Source: Lachnospiraceae bacterium UBA6998
GTDB lineage: Bacteria; Bacillota; Clostridia; Lachnospirales; Lachnospiraceae
Assembly: GCA_002448395.1 (NCBI GenBank)
Contig: DJXS01000037.1
Coordinates: forward strand, 1 to 40,793
Reading direction: 5' to 3'
DNA: 40,793 nucleotides
Positions within the stretch are counted from its first letter, which is position 1. The number at the start of each line of letters is the position of its first letter. Below, piece after piece: positions 31,832 through 40,772 of this stretch. The notes beneath the pieces were generated by a model. The model was not told the DNA's origin. It saw only the letters and a program-made list of their open reading frames with translations, and ran no database searches. Position numbers and translations under genes: made by a program.

Positions 31832-31964
31832 TTCTTCCCTGAAGCCACAGGCAAAGTGACGGCAAGCCGCAGGCGGAGCGCCGGCAAGCCGCAGCCAAAG
31901 CGCAGAGCCAGTGAAAACCACAAAAAAAGACGCCCATGCCCCGCATGCGCGCCCAATCAATCAA

Positions 31965-32903
31965 TTATTCAACACCTTCCCAAATATCCGTGTGCTCCCT
32001 CTTCATCTTCCGTCCGATCACAACGATCACAGCCGTCAACATGATTCCCATAATGATCGCAGGAACCGTGCTCTCGACGCCGAATCCAACATTGTAGAAA
32101 AAGCTGTCGGTCGCCGTAGCTGCATCCAGCCTGAAGATCGAGTAGGGGAATACATTTCCGCTGTTGGGCAGCCCCGCCAGAATGCTCTGGGTGAAGTTCC
32201 AGCCGGCATGTGCGCCCATGGCCATCCACACACTGTCAAAGTAGTATACCATCGCGCTGTACTGAATGCCGCAGACGATAATATAGACGATCGCGGTGGG
32301 CGTCGCCCCGTTGTTTGTTATATGGACCAGTCCGAAGAACACGCCGTTGACCAGTGCAGCCAGAAGATATTGTCCTCTGTAAGACCGAAGGACCCTGTGA
32401 TAAATGAATCCGCGGCACATGATCTCCTCCGCCGCGCACTGAATGAACACCGCGACAAACAGGATCAGGAACGACAAGAAATCAAATCTGTCAAAATACA
32501 GATGAATATCCCCGTGCATCATCGCGAACACGATCAGGATCCCGTTCATGAAGAATCCGATCACCAGGCCGATCAGCAGCTCCGGTATCCGGTTTCCCTT
32601 AAGCCCCGTCCCGTATGCTTTGAACAGCGGCCTGTTCTTTTTCAGCAGCGCGTTGAGGAAGAATGTGATCCACGCTCCAAAGAAACAAAAGTATACTATC
32701 GCAGTTTGCCATACATCTGAAGTAAGGTTCGCTGCATACCCGATTATTGACAGTACCAAATACATTCCTGTCTGCCCGACAACAAACAGGACATACGCTA
32801 AAATACATGCCCATATCGCCGATCCGAAAATGATCTGCGGAAGTGTCTTTCCGGCAAAATATTGTTTGATCCCGGTTTCTTTTACTTCTGTATTGTTTTC
32901 CAT
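31965..32903 (-). CDS. CPBP-family intramembrane metalloprotease (CAAX/Abi type)
   Basis: 312 residues from the ATG at 32903 (GAAAGGG upstream; 21 earlier in-frame codons look untranslated). About eight transmembrane helices. The family motifs are present: EEIMCRGFIY (EExxxR) near residue 165, FFGLVHI (FxxxH) near 205 and GAHAGWNF (HxxxN-like) near 245. These glutamate/histidine residues form the active site of Rce1-like proteases. Bacterial members process or inactivate peptides and some give bacteriocin self-immunity; no bacteriocin gene is visible here. Confidence 0.92.
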   Translation of the reverse strand: MENNTEVKETGIKQYFAGKTLPQIIFGSAIWACILAYVLFVVGQTGMYLVLSIIGYAANLTSDVWQTAIVYFCFFGAWITFFLNALLKKNRPLFKAYGTGLKGNRIPELLIGLVIGFFMNGILIVFAMMHGDIHLYFDRFDFLSFLILFVAVFIQCAAEEIMCRGFIYHRVLRSYRGQYLLAALVNGVFFGLVHITNNGATPTAIVYIIVCGIQYSAMVYYFDSVWMAMGAHAGWNFTQSILAGLPNSGNVFPYSIFRLDAATATDSFFYNVGFGVESTVPAIIMGIMLTAVIVVIGRKMKREHTDIWEGVE

Positions 32904-33048
32904 GTCTTTTCCCTTTCTGTCAGTCAAATCTAGTATTAGATACGTCAGAAGTGTTATTTTCCACACTATTTTTATTATATTTTTATCTTACAGTCTTCAA
33001 ATTATGTTATGATTAGCATCGAAATTCAAAGAATCGGGGGACTTCCGA

Positions 33049-33987
33049 ATGAGTAAGACAAAGGTATACATCGACGGCCAGGCCGGTACTACAGGCCTTC
33101 AGATTTTTGACAGGATCGGAGCGAGGGAGGATCTCGAGCTGATGCGGATCGACGAGGACAAGCGCCACGACAACGAAGAGAGGCGCAAATTCCTGAACGC
33201 GGCGGACATCGTTTTCCTGTGCCTGCCCGACGCCGGCGCAAGAGAAGCTGTCTCGCTGATCGACAATCCGAACGTTCGCGTCATTGACGCTTCCACAGCA
33301 CACCGCACTGCTGACGGCTGGACTTACGGTTTCCCGGAGCTGTCCGCTGACCAGCGCGCAGCCATCGCGAGCAGCCGCAGAGTTGCCAATCCCGGCTGCC
33401 ACGCAACAGGCTTCATCTCCTGCGCTGCACCGCTGATCCGAATGGGAATTGTGCCTGTTTTCTACCCGCTCACCTGCTTCTCCCTGACCGGTTATTCCGG
33501 CGGCGGCAAGAAGATGATCGCGAATTATGAGGCGGCCGACAAGGCACAGCCCCTCTACGCGCCCGGCATCTACGGCCTCACTCTCAAGCACAAGCATATC
33601 CCGGAAATGGTCAAAGTATGCGGCCTCGAGGCACCGCCCGTTTTCCTGCCCGTAGTTGACGACTACTACAAGGGAATGGCAACCACCATTATGCTGCACA
33701 ACGGCATGCTGCCCGGCGCTCCCACCGCGGAGGACATCTGCGAAAGACTTCAGGAATACTACGCGGGCTCGCACTTCGTGAGCGTCATGCCTTTCGGCAC
33801 AAACGGCACTACACTCTATGCCAATGAACTGGCCGGCACTAACCATTTGAAGATCGTGGTCTGCGGCCATGAGGGCCAGACCAGCGTCACTGCCCTCTTC
33901 GACAACCTCGGCAAAGGCGCCTCCGGCGCGGCAGTCCAGAACATGAACATCATGCTCGGCATCGACGAGGCGACAGGACTGGAATAA
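33049..33987 (+). CDS. argC: N-acetyl-gamma-glutamyl-phosphate reductase (type 2)
   Basis: 312 residues, the length of the short (type 2) AGPR group. The N-terminal nucleotide-binding motif IDGQAGTTGLQIFDR and the active-site Cys in ANPGCHATGF (near residue 117) are clear, as is LTGYSGGGKKM. It reduces N-acetylglutamyl phosphate to the semialdehyde with NADPH in arginine biosynthesis. It is a single gene here, away from the rest of an arg operon, and ends at a bidirectional terminator. GGGGG precedes the ATG by about 8 bases. A possible -10 (TATGAT, 33008-33013) lies upstream. Confidence 0.95.
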   Translation: MSKTKVYIDGQAGTTGLQIFDRIGAREDLELMRIDEDKRHDNEERRKFLNAADIVFLCLPDAGAREAVSLIDNPNVRVIDASTAHRTADGWTYGFPELSADQRAAIASSRRVANPGCHATGFISCAAPLIRMGIVPVFYPLTCFSLTGYSGGGKKMIANYEAADKAQPLYAPGIYGLTLKHKHIPEMVKVCGLEAPPVFLPVVDDYYKGMATTIMLHNGMLPGAPTAEDICERLQEYYAGSHFVSVMPFGTNGTTLYANELAGTNHLKIVVCGHEGQTSVTALFDNLGKGASGAAVQNMNIMLGIDEATGLE

Positions 33988-34012
33988 TCGGTCTGTAGAA
34001 TTTATCACACAA

Positions 34013-34062
34013 CAAAAAAAGGAGCGTTGAATCCCTGATCAAAAGATTCAGCGCTCCTTTTT
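34013..34062. terminator. Bidirectional terminator between argC and lon
   Basis: GGAGCGTTGAATC (34021-34033) pairs with GATTCAGCGCTCC (34045-34057), with A7 before and T5 after, so it serves both convergent genes. Confidence 0.93.
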
Positions 34063-34073
34063 ATCATGCCTGC

Positions 34074-36515
34074 TTATTCCTGAGCAACATCTTTTCCATC
34101 CAGAATCCCAGTCCTCTCCAACACCTCAGTGACATCAGAGACCGGAATAATGGTAAGCTTGTCCTTGACTTCCTGCGGCACTTCATCCAAATCATCCTCA
34201 TTTTCCATAGGAATGAAAACTGTCTGAATACCCGCTCTGGAAGCTGCCATCAGCTTCTCCGGAAGCCCTCCGATAGGTGTCACAACGCCGCGGAGGGAAA
34301 CTTCACCGGTCATTGCAATGGTGGGAGCCACTGCTTTGCCGGAGACAAGAGAAGCAAGTGCTGTCGTCATGGTGATACCTGCGGACGGGCCGTCCTTGGG
34401 CACCGCGCCCTCCGGCACGTGGATGTGCAGGTCATTCTCCTCAAAGAGGGATGCCTTATCGGGGAACATCGACTTCACAAGGCTCACTGCGATCTGCACG
34501 GATTCCTTCATGACGTCGCCGAGCTGTCCGGTAACGGTGAACTTGCCATTACCCTTAGTAAAGAGTGTCTCAATGAAGAGAATCTCACCGCCTGCCGCGG
34601 TCCAGGCAAGGCCTGTTACGATGCCGGGCTTCTTCTCAGCCAGCACGCGGTCATGCCTTACGGGCTTGGCGTCAAGCATCTCGCGCAGGTCTTCTTCTTT
34701 TACAACAATAGGCTCCGCCTTGGGCACTGCGGGCGCCTCTGCATCCGCATCCGAGCCAGTTTCCGCCGAGCCGGTCTGATTAGCGCCGGTCTGATTAGCA
34801 ACCGTCTCCGCTGCACTTCCCTGCTCCGCCGCCTGCTTCAAAGCCTCCACAGCTGCCGCTCCGACTCTCTTCGACACCTCCACAGCCGCCGACCTGCACA
34901 GTGTATCCAAACGCTTGCGCAGTCCGCGCACGCCGGATTCCATCGTGTAGTTGTCGATGATGCAGCGGATGATGTCATCGGAGATGACGATCTGTTCTTC
35001 TGTGACGCCCATCTCCTTCATGGATTTGGGAAGCAGATGTCTGCGGGCGATCTGGAACTTGTCAGATGCCGTGTAGCCGCTGAACCGGATGACTTCCATA
35101 CGGTTGAGGAGCGGCTCCGGGATCGTGTCGACGGAGTTCGCCGTGCAGATGAACATGACGTCGCTCAGATCATAGGGAACGTTCATGTAGTGATCCGTAA
35201 AGGTGTTGTTCTGCTCAGGGTCAAGGACTTCAAGCAGAGCGCTTGCGGGATCTCCGTTGTAGGAGACGCCGAGCTTGTCCACTTCGTCAAGGACCATGAC
35301 AGGATTGGAGACGCCGCTCTTCTTGATGCCGTCCATGATCCTGCCGGGCATCGCGCCGATGTAGGTCCTGCGGTGACCGCGGATATCAGCTTCGTCGCGC
35401 ACGCCGCCGAGGCTCACACGCACATATTTCCTGTGCAGGGCTTTTGCGATGCTCTGACCGATACTGGTCTTGCCGGTGCCCGGAGCGCCGACGAACAGAA
35501 GGATCGAGCCCGCCTGCTGCTTTTTGAGGTTCATGACGGCGATCTGTTGGATGATGCGCTGCTTCACTTTTTTGAGTCCGAAGTGATCTTCCTCCAGAAC
35601 GGATTCGGCCTCGGACAGATCGATCGTCTGTGACTGCTCCTTCTTCCAGGAGAGTCCCGTGACAAAATCCAGATAGTCGTACAGCATTCCCGCTTCGGTT
35701 CCGCCGTTGCTCTCCTGTTTGAGACGGTTAAGAACCTTCAGTGCCTCGCCCTTCGCGGTCTCGTTCATGCCCGCCTCTTCGATCTTGATCTCGAACTTGC
35801 GGATGTCCGACACCTTCTCGGGGTGCATCTCATCGAGTTCACGCTGCAGCAGCTCCATCTGCTTCCTGATCGCGGACTCCTTGTAGATCTTCTGGTAATC
35901 CTCCTGCTGCGCGCTGGCAGCCTTGGTGGTCACCTTGGAGACCTCCATAAACTCATAGACTGCCTTCTCGAGCATCTCAAGACGCTTCTTGTGGCTGTCC
36001 TGCGCCAAAATCTCGTATTTCTCCTCCGCGCTCATCTTGAACCAGATGGACATAGCCACGGCAACTTCGCTGATGGAGTGGAACTGATTGAGATAGCCCA
36101 TGGCCTGCTCGCCCCACTCAAAGCCCTGCCAGCTCTCCTTAAGGTCAGCCTTGAGCTGCTCGAAGTGGGCCTGCTCCACGCCTTCGTCGAGATCCTCGAT
36201 CTCCTCGCAGCGGGAAACCGTCAGTTCAATTGTATGATCGGGATTCATCCCGACTATATCGAGGTTGACCCTTCCTGTGGTGCGGATCTCCACATAGCCT
36301 TCCTCGTTCACTTCTTTGACAAAACCGGTAACGCCGATAGGATAGAAGCTGTCCTCAGTCATATCCTTGCGGTGCTCTTCTTTCTTACAGGACAGGAGCA
36401 CAACGCGGTCGTTGACCTCCGCGTATCTACGGGCCAGATGCCTGTACTGATCCGACTTCAGATAGATGTTGGCGTCCGGAACCAGCAAAAGATTGTATAT
36501 AGGAATTACTACCAT
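34074..36515 (-). CDS. lon: ATP-dependent Lon protease
   Basis: 813 residues, normal for LonA. Order: N-terminal LON substrate domain (1-200), coiled coil, AAA+ domain with Walker A VGAPGTGKTS (near 350) and Walker B VMVLDEVDKLG, then the protease domain with the Ser in KDGPSAGITM (near 725) and the Lys in GGLPEKLMAA. Between the AAA+ and protease domains is an unusual low-complexity stretch rich in Ala, Thr, Gln and Glu (about 575-615, including NQTGANQTGSAETGS). It degrades misfolded proteins. GGAGG lies about 12 bases before the ATG. A CIRCE operator and TetR-type palindromes lie upstream. Confidence 0.97.
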   Translation of the reverse strand: MVVIPIYNLLLVPDANIYLKSDQYRHLARRYAEVNDRVVLLSCKKEEHRKDMTEDSFYPIGVTGFVKEVNEEGYVEIRTTGRVNLDIVGMNPDHTIELTVSRCEEIEDLDEGVEQAHFEQLKADLKESWQGFEWGEQAMGYLNQFHSISEVAVAMSIWFKMSAEEKYEILAQDSHKKRLEMLEKAVYEFMEVSKVTTKAASAQQEDYQKIYKESAIRKQMELLQRELDEMHPEKVSDIRKFEIKIEEAGMNETAKGEALKVLNRLKQESNGGTEAGMLYDYLDFVTGLSWKKEQSQTIDLSEAESVLEEDHFGLKKVKQRIIQQIAVMNLKKQQAGSILLFVGAPGTGKTSIGQSIAKALHRKYVRVSLGGVRDEADIRGHRRTYIGAMPGRIMDGIKKSGVSNPVMVLDEVDKLGVSYNGDPASALLEVLDPEQNNTFTDHYMNVPYDLSDVMFICTANSVDTIPEPLLNRMEVIRFSGYTASDKFQIARRHLLPKSMKEMGVTEEQIVISDDIIRCIIDNYTMESGVRGLRKRLDTLCRSAAVEVSKRVGAAAVEALKQAAEQGSAAETVANQTGANQTGSAETGSDADAEAPAVPKAEPIVVKEEDLREMLDAKPVRHDRVLAEKKPGIVTGLAWTAAGGEILFIETLFTKGNGKFTVTGQLGDVMKESVQIAVSLVKSMFPDKASLFEENDLHIHVPEGAVPKDGPSAGITMTTALASLVSGKAVAPTIAMTGEVSLRGVVTPIGGLPEKLMAASRAGIQTVFIPMENEDDLDEVPQEVKDKLTIIPVSDVTEVLERTGILDGKDVAQE

Positions 36516-36539
36516 TTCTTATTAAATCCTCCTTTGTTG

Positions 36540-36566
36540 TCAGCACTCTTTGCTGCTGAGTGCTAA
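36540..36566. promoter_or_regulatory. CIRCE operator (HrcA site) before lon
   Basis: TCAGCACTC-N9-GAGTGCTAA matches the CIRCE consensus TTAGCACTC-N9-GAGTGCTAA with one change and the exact 9-base spacer. It lies 25 bases before the lon start codon, within the leader. HrcA repression relieved on heat shock is the known role of this element, typically at groESL and dnaK. Confidence 0.93.
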
Positions 36567-36606
36567 TTCCAGGGTAAAAAATTTGGCTTCACCGGGAAGC
36601 CGTTCC

Positions 36607-36634
36607 TTGACACTTGTCAATGTTTTGATATGAT
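36607..36634 (+). promoter_or_regulatory. Promoter of the TetR-type gene
   Basis: TTGACA (36607-36612), 16-base spacer, TATGAT (36629-36634). The -35 is the left arm of a palindrome TTGACA-CT-TGTCAA (36607-36620). Confidence 0.75.
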
Positions 36635-36636
36635 AG

Positions 36637-36665
36637 ATAGTAGCATCGGCCTTGACAGTTGTCAA
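36637..36665 (-). promoter_or_regulatory. Promoter reading towards lon
   Basis: Minus strand TTGACA (36665-36660), 17-base spacer, TACTAT (36642-36637). It faces the TetR gene promoter, and both -10 boxes lie within 14 bp. It would give lon a leader of about 115 bases containing CIRCE. Confidence 0.65.
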
Positions 36666-36713
36666 GGTTGTTCATATTCTTTTTAGAATTACGTATTTGA
36701 CAGAGGAAACACC

Positions 36714-37256
36714 ATGTACGAAGGATGCAACAAGACTGCCATCGCCTCTCAGGCCGCGATCGCCGAAGCGCTCATAGAATTAATGAAGGATAAGCCTTAT
36801 TCCCGCATCAGCGTGAGCGAAATCTGCAAGCGCGCCGGCGTCTCCCGCCAGACCTTCTACTCTCTCTTCGCCTCCAAGGACAACGTCATCTCCTTCATTC
36901 TCGAGCGAAAATATTGCTTCCGCCCGCAGGACCACGAGTGCTGCCGCTCCTCCATGACTCTGGAGGACATTTGCCGCGCCTACAGCCAGTACATTACGGA
37001 GCGGAGGGACATGATCGTCCTCCTCGTCCGCAATGATATTCTCTATCTGCTGCAGGACAGTCTTTACAGTTCTTTCATCGACTGCGAGGATTACCTCCCC
37101 GGCTACCCAGCCCAGGACCGGGTCTATGCCGCCGATTTTCTTGCCGGCGGCCTCACGGGAATCGCACGCAACTACGCGCGCCCGGGCACAGTCACCTCGC
37201 AGAAGCATCTCGAGGAGATCCTTTACTCCCTTTTCAGCGGTTCTTTTTTTCGATAA
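36714..37256 (+). CDS. TetR/AcrR-family transcriptional regulator
   Basis: 180 residues. N-terminal helix-turn-helix: AIAEALIELMKDKPYSRISVSEIC, then RAGVSRQTFYSLFASKDNVI (about 10-60), the standard TetR DNA-binding domain. The C-terminal ligand domain is short and has several Cys, and the family of its ligand is unclear. Two matching palindromes in its promoter indicate autoregulation. The next gene (YitT-like) is 92 bases away and may be controlled with it. GAGGAAACACC precedes the ATG. Confidence 0.92.
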   Translation: MYEGCNKTAIASQAAIAEALIELMKDKPYSRISVSEICKRAGVSRQTFYSLFASKDNVISFILERKYCFRPQDHECCRSSMTLEDICRAYSQYITERRDMIVLLVRNDILYLLQDSLYSSFIDCEDYLPGYPAQDRVYAADFLAGGLTGIARNYARPGTVTSQKHLEEILYSLFSGSFFR

Positions 37257-37269
37257 TATGTAATTATTC

Positions 37270-37313
37270 AGCACCCCGGGACAAGGCGCGGAACGCCTCT
37301 GGACTCGGGTGCT
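37270..37313. other. Two-stem hairpin between TetR and YitT genes
   Basis: Outer stem AGCACCC / GGGTGCT (37270-37276, 37307-37313) enclosing AGGCG-CGGAA-CGCCT (37284-37298). No T tract follows, so it may be a weak terminator or a leader structure of the YitT-like gene. Confidence 0.45.
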
Positions 37314-37348
37314 AAACATTTTACAATACTGCAAGGAGATACATTTTA

Positions 37349-38221
37349 ATGAACACAAGCATTCAGATCGAGCCTGTAAAAGACGGCAAAAGACTACTCA
37401 TGGTCTGCGTCGCAGCCTTTATCATGGCGCTGAACATCCGGACACTCGTGCACACGGGCGGCCTGATCCCCGGCGGCGCCACGGGCATGACGATCCTGAT
37501 CCAGCGGCTGGCGAAGCTCCTGCTCTCGGTCGACCTCCCCTATACGCCGGTCAACCTTCTTCTCAACGCGATCCCGGTCTATATCGGATTTCGCTTTATC
37601 GGGAAGAAGTTCACCCTGCTCTCCCTCGTCATGATCATGCTGTCCGGCTTTCTCACCGACCTGATTCCCGCCTATACGCTGACCCAGGACATTCTCCTGA
37701 TCAGTATTTTCGGCGGCATCGTCAACGGCTTTGCGATCAGTCTGTGCCTTCGGGCGGACGCCACCAGCGGCGGCACGGATTTTATCGCGATCTACCTCTC
37801 GCAGATGCACGGCGTGGAATCCTGGAATCTGATCCTCGGATTCAATGCGGTGCTGCTCCTGATTGGCGGTTACTTTTTTGGCCCGGATAAGGCGCTCTAT
37901 TCCATCATCTTCCAGTACGCGTCCACACAGGTCCTGCATCTGATGCACAGGAACTACCAGAAAGTGACCTTCCTCATCGTCACCGACAAAGCGGAGCAGA
38001 TCTGCGCGGGGATCCATGACATGACCCACCACGGCGCCACGATCTTTCACGGAGAGGGCGGTTACGAACACGATCGGCACGACCTCGTCTATTCCGTGAC
38101 CAGCGGAAACGACGTTCGGAAGATCAAGAAAGGGGTTCGCGAGATCGATCCTTCCGCTTTCGTCAATACTTTCAGTTCCGGAGAGATCATGGGGAACTTC
38201 TATATGCAGCCAAAAGATTGA
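37349..38221 (+). CDS. YitT-family membrane protein with C-terminal DUF2179 domain
   Basis: 290 residues. About five to six transmembrane helices (20-175) with the family features GGLIPGGATGMTILIQ and RADATSGGTDFIAIYLS, and a soluble C-terminal domain (about 190-285, including VTFLIVTDKAEQICAGI and YSVTSGNDVRKIKKGVREIDP) of the DUF2179 type. Function of the family is not established; transport is suspected. AAGGAG lies 10 bases before the ATG. It ends at a terminator. Confidence 0.93.
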   Translation: MNTSIQIEPVKDGKRLLMVCVAAFIMALNIRTLVHTGGLIPGGATGMTILIQRLAKLLLSVDLPYTPVNLLLNAIPVYIGFRFIGKKFTLLSLVMIMLSGFLTDLIPAYTLTQDILLISIFGGIVNGFAISLCLRADATSGGTDFIAIYLSQMHGVESWNLILGFNAVLLLIGGYFFGPDKALYSIIFQYASTQVLHLMHRNYQKVTFLIVTDKAEQICAGIHDMTHHGATIFHGEGGYEHDRHDLVYSVTSGNDVRKIKKGVREIDPSAFVNTFSSGEIMGNFYMQPKD

Positions 38222-38269
38222 CGGCACCGGCCTTCAGTTTATTACCTGATTTATATATTTTATCAGAAA

Positions 38270-38309
38270 CCGGCCGTTCGCAATAACAGCACTGCGAACG
38301 GCCTTTCTT
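38270..38309 (+). terminator. Terminator of the YitT-like gene
   Basis: GGCCGTTCGCA (38272-38282) pairs with TGCGAACGGCC (38293-38303), followed by TTTCTT. Confidence 0.9.
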
Positions 38310-38409
38310 GTTGCATATTCCGTTGCAATTGTTTAGTCATTTTCAACAACTTTCGTATTCTACTATCCCCCACTTTATAAAATTTTTCCAAAAAATTTGG
38401 TTACAGTCA
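38310..38409. other. A/T-rich region upstream of the glg promoter
   Basis: About 100 bases with A/T tracts (ATAAAATTTTTCCAAAAAATTT) that could act as an UP-like element of the strong glg promoter. No gene seen. Confidence 0.35.
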
Positions 38410-38438
38410 TTTACGGACTCATCGAAATAGCATACAAT
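38410..38438 (+). promoter_or_regulatory. Promoter of the glgC-glgD operon
   Basis: TTTACG (38410-38415), 17-base spacer, TACAAT (38433-38438). The start codon lies 83 bases downstream. Confidence 0.65.
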
Positions 38439-38520
38439 AGACTTAGATTTTTGTGGCAATGTTTACGCACGCACGTTGCCTCGAAATAACCACTGAAACT
38501 ACAGATAAGGGAGGTTCTCT

Positions 38521-39648
38521 ATGAAGCAAATTGAAATGTTAGCTATGATCCTGGCCGGTGGCCGGGGAAGCCGCCTGCTCGACCTTACCAACCACGTAGC
38601 AAAGCCGGCTGTCGCCTACGGTGGCAAATACCGCATCGTCGATTTCCCGCTCAGCAACTGTGCAAACAGCGGTGTTGATGTAGTCGGTGTTCTGACACAG
38701 TACGAGTCTGTGCTCCTTAACAGCTATGTTGCGAAGGGCGGTCTGTGGGGACTTGACACCAAGGACAGTGGTGTTTTCGTTCTTACACCCCGTGAGAAGG
38801 CTGATGCAGGCCTCGATGTCTATCGTGGAACAGCTGATGCTATTTCACAGAATATTGATTTCATCGATACTTACAACCCTGAATATCTTCTGGTTCTCTC
38901 CGGTGACCACATCTACAAGATGAACTATGACAAGATGCTCGACTTCCACAAGGCACAGGGTGCTGCTGCTACCATCGCAGTTATGCCTGTCTCCATGAAG
39001 GAAGCATCCCGTTTCGGTATCATGATCACCGACGAGAACGACAAGATCATCGACTTCGAAGAGAAGCCCAAACATCCTCGCAGCACACTTGCTTCCATGG
39101 GTATTTATATCTTCGATTGGAAGAAGCTGCGTGAGATCCTTGTTAAGGATATGGCTGATCCTGATTCCGCACACGACTTCGGCAAGACCATCATCCCTAC
39201 TCTGATGAACAATGGCGAGAAGCTGGTTGCTTTCAAGTTCGAGGGATATTGGAAGGATGTCGGAACCATCGATTCTCTTTGGGAAGCCAACATGGATCTT
39301 CTTGACGAGAACTGCGACCTCAACCTCGACGATCCCACATGGAAGATCTATACCGAGGATGCAGTTGCTCTTCCCGCCTATATCGGACCCGATGCTTCCA
39401 TCGACCGCGCTTACATCACACAGGGCACGAGCATTGACGGAACCATCAAGAATTCCGTAATCTTTACCGGTGCGACTGTAGGCAAGGGCGCTAAGATCAT
39501 CGATTCTGTCCTTATGCCCGGCGTATGTGTCGGCGATGGCGCAGTGGTTACCCGCGCACTGGTTGCTGACGATGTCAAGATCAGTGCAGGCGCAGTGGTT
39601 GGCAGCGCAGACAGTGAAGAGATCACGCTGCAGGCCAGCGATATTTAA
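38521..39648 (+). CDS. glgC: Glucose-1-phosphate adenylyltransferase, catalytic subunit
   Basis: 375 residues. The N-terminal nucleotidyltransferase motif [25 protein letters not shown] holds the ATP-binding GGRGSRL, followed by [22 protein letters not shown] and FEEKPKHP; the C-terminal part is a left-handed beta-helix. It makes ADP-glucose from glucose-1-phosphate and ATP, the first step of glycogen synthesis. AGGGAGG lies 6 bases before the ATG. Codon choice is highly biased, suggesting strong expression. glgD follows after 14 bases. Confidence 0.97.
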   Translation: MKQIEMLAMILAGGRGSRLLDLTNHVAKPAVAYGGKYRIVDFPLSNCANSGVDVVGVLTQYESVLLNSYVAKGGLWGLDTKDSGVFVLTPREKADAGLDVYRGTADAISQNIDFIDTYNPEYLLVLSGDHIYKMNYDKMLDFHKAQGAAATIAVMPVSMKEASRFGIMITDENDKIIDFEEKPKHPRSTLASMGIYIFDWKKLREILVKDMADPDSAHDFGKTIIPTLMNNGEKLVAFKFEGYWKDVGTIDSLWEANMDLLDENCDLNLDDPTWKIYTEDAVALPAYIGPDASIDRAYITQGTSIDGTIKNSVIFTGATVGKGAKIIDSVLMPGVCVGDGAVVTRALVADDVKISAGAVVGSADSEEITLQASDI

Positions 39649-39662
39649 GGGGGTGCACAAGA

Positions 39663-40772
39663 ATGGCTAAAGCTTTTGGTATTATCACATCATCTGCGGA
39701 GCACAAGGTAGACGGTCTTCAGGATTATCGTCCTATCGGCAGCTTCTCTTTCCTGGGAAGATATCGTGTCATTGACTTCCCTATTTCGAACCTGAGCAAC
39801 AGCGGCATTATTAACCAGCAGGTTTACATTGCCAGCAAGGCACGTTCCCTTATCGCTCATATCGGAACAGGCCGTCACTACAACATCAACTCCAAGCGCG
39901 GCAGACTGCAGATCCTTCCTCCTACAGAGGAGAAGGTAAACGATATCTACAACACCAACATCCGTGCTATGTATGAGAACCTTGAGTACATCAAGAGACA
40001 GTCTCAGGAATACGTTGTGATCGCTCCCAGCTGCATGGTCTTCAAGCAGGATTATGACGCCCTCCTTCAGGGCCACGCTGCATCCGGCGCTGACATCACA
40101 GCTCTGTATCACACTGTTCACCATGCTAAGAGCGGCTATGAGACCTGCCACATCTTCGATATCGCTGACGACAAGGTCAACGCGATCCGCCGCAACCACG
40201 GCGACGAGGATGTACGCGCTATCTCCATGGAGTCCTTCGTTATGAAGAAATCCCTGCTGATCAAGCTGATCGGCGAGGCGAGAAAGATCTCCTCCATGTA
40301 CAACCTCTCCGACGTCATCAACGCTAAGATCGGTGATCTGGATGTTCGCGCAGTTGAGCACTTCGGATATTTCGGACCGATCACCAGCCTTAAGAGCTAC
40401 TATGACGCCAACAAGCAGCTTCTCAATCCTGCAAAGGCAGCTGAGCTCTTCACACCCGACTGGCCGATCTACACCAGAACCAATGATTCCTGCCCCAGCC
40501 AGTACTATGATGAAGCAGAAGTCAAGAACTCTCTCATCTCCAACGGCTGCGAGATCAGCGGAACTGTTGAGGATTCCGTCGTCGCACGCGGCGTAGTCAT
40601 CGGCAAGGGCGCCGTGGTCAAGGGCTGCTACATCAGCGCTTACACGACCATCGGCGAGAATGTACACCTCGAGAATCAGGTCGTTGACAAATATGTCAAG
40701 ATCGAGCACGAGAACTGCATCTGCGCTCCCGAGGGAGAAGTCGGATATATCAAATACATGGATACTCTTTGA
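39663..40772 (+). CDS. glgD: GlgD, partner subunit of glucose-1-phosphate adenylyltransferase
   Basis: 369 residues, homologous to GlgC along its length (RYRVIDFPISNLSNSG, NDIYNTNIRAMYENLEY, then a C-terminal beta-helix) but lacking the GGRGSRL nucleotide loop, replaced by a short ITSSAEHKVDG N-terminus. In Firmicutes GlgD forms a heteromer with GlgC and raises its activity. AAGGGGG precedes the ATG. The stop codon lies 20 bases from the window edge, so further glg genes may follow outside. Confidence 0.96.
   Translation: MAKAFGIITSSAEHKVDGLQDYRPIGSFSFLGRYRVIDFPISNLSNSGIINQQVYIASKARSLIAHIGTGRHYNINSKRGRLQILPPTEEKVNDIYNTNIRAMYENLEYIKRQSQEYVVIAPSCMVFKQDYDALLQGHAASGADITALYHTVHHAKSGYETCHIFDIADDKVNAIRRNHGDEDVRAISMESFVMKKSLLIKLIGEARKISSMYNLSDVINAKIGDLDVRAVEHFGYFGPITSLKSYYDANKQLLNPAKAAELFTPDWPIYTRTNDSCPSQYYDEAEVKNSLISNGCEISGTVEDSVVARGVVIGKGAVVKGCYISAYTTIGENVHLENQVVDKYVKIEHENCICAPEGEVGYIKYMDTL

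Larger units (their letters stand above)
36607..36667. promoter_or_regulatory. Two TTGACA-N2-TGTCAA palindromes, candidate TetR operators
   Basis: Site 1: TTGACACTTGTCAA (36607-36620). Site 2: CCTTGACAGTTGTCAAGG (36650-36667). Their centres are 45 bp apart. Site 1 covers the -35 of the TetR gene promoter and site 2 covers the -35 of the lon-directed promoter, so a dimeric regulator bound here would block both. Confidence 0.8.

Noticed and set aside
31714..31964. Overlapping small frames on the minus strand at cluster D
   Set aside because: Three frames overlap over the repeat and the GC-rich stretch; none has a ribosome binding site or conserved domain.
34419..35633. Long open frame (404 codons) on the plus strand across lon
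   Set aside because: Fully antisense to a canonical Lon gene, His/Leu/Arg-rich product without domains and no ribosome binding site; a by-product of biased codon use.
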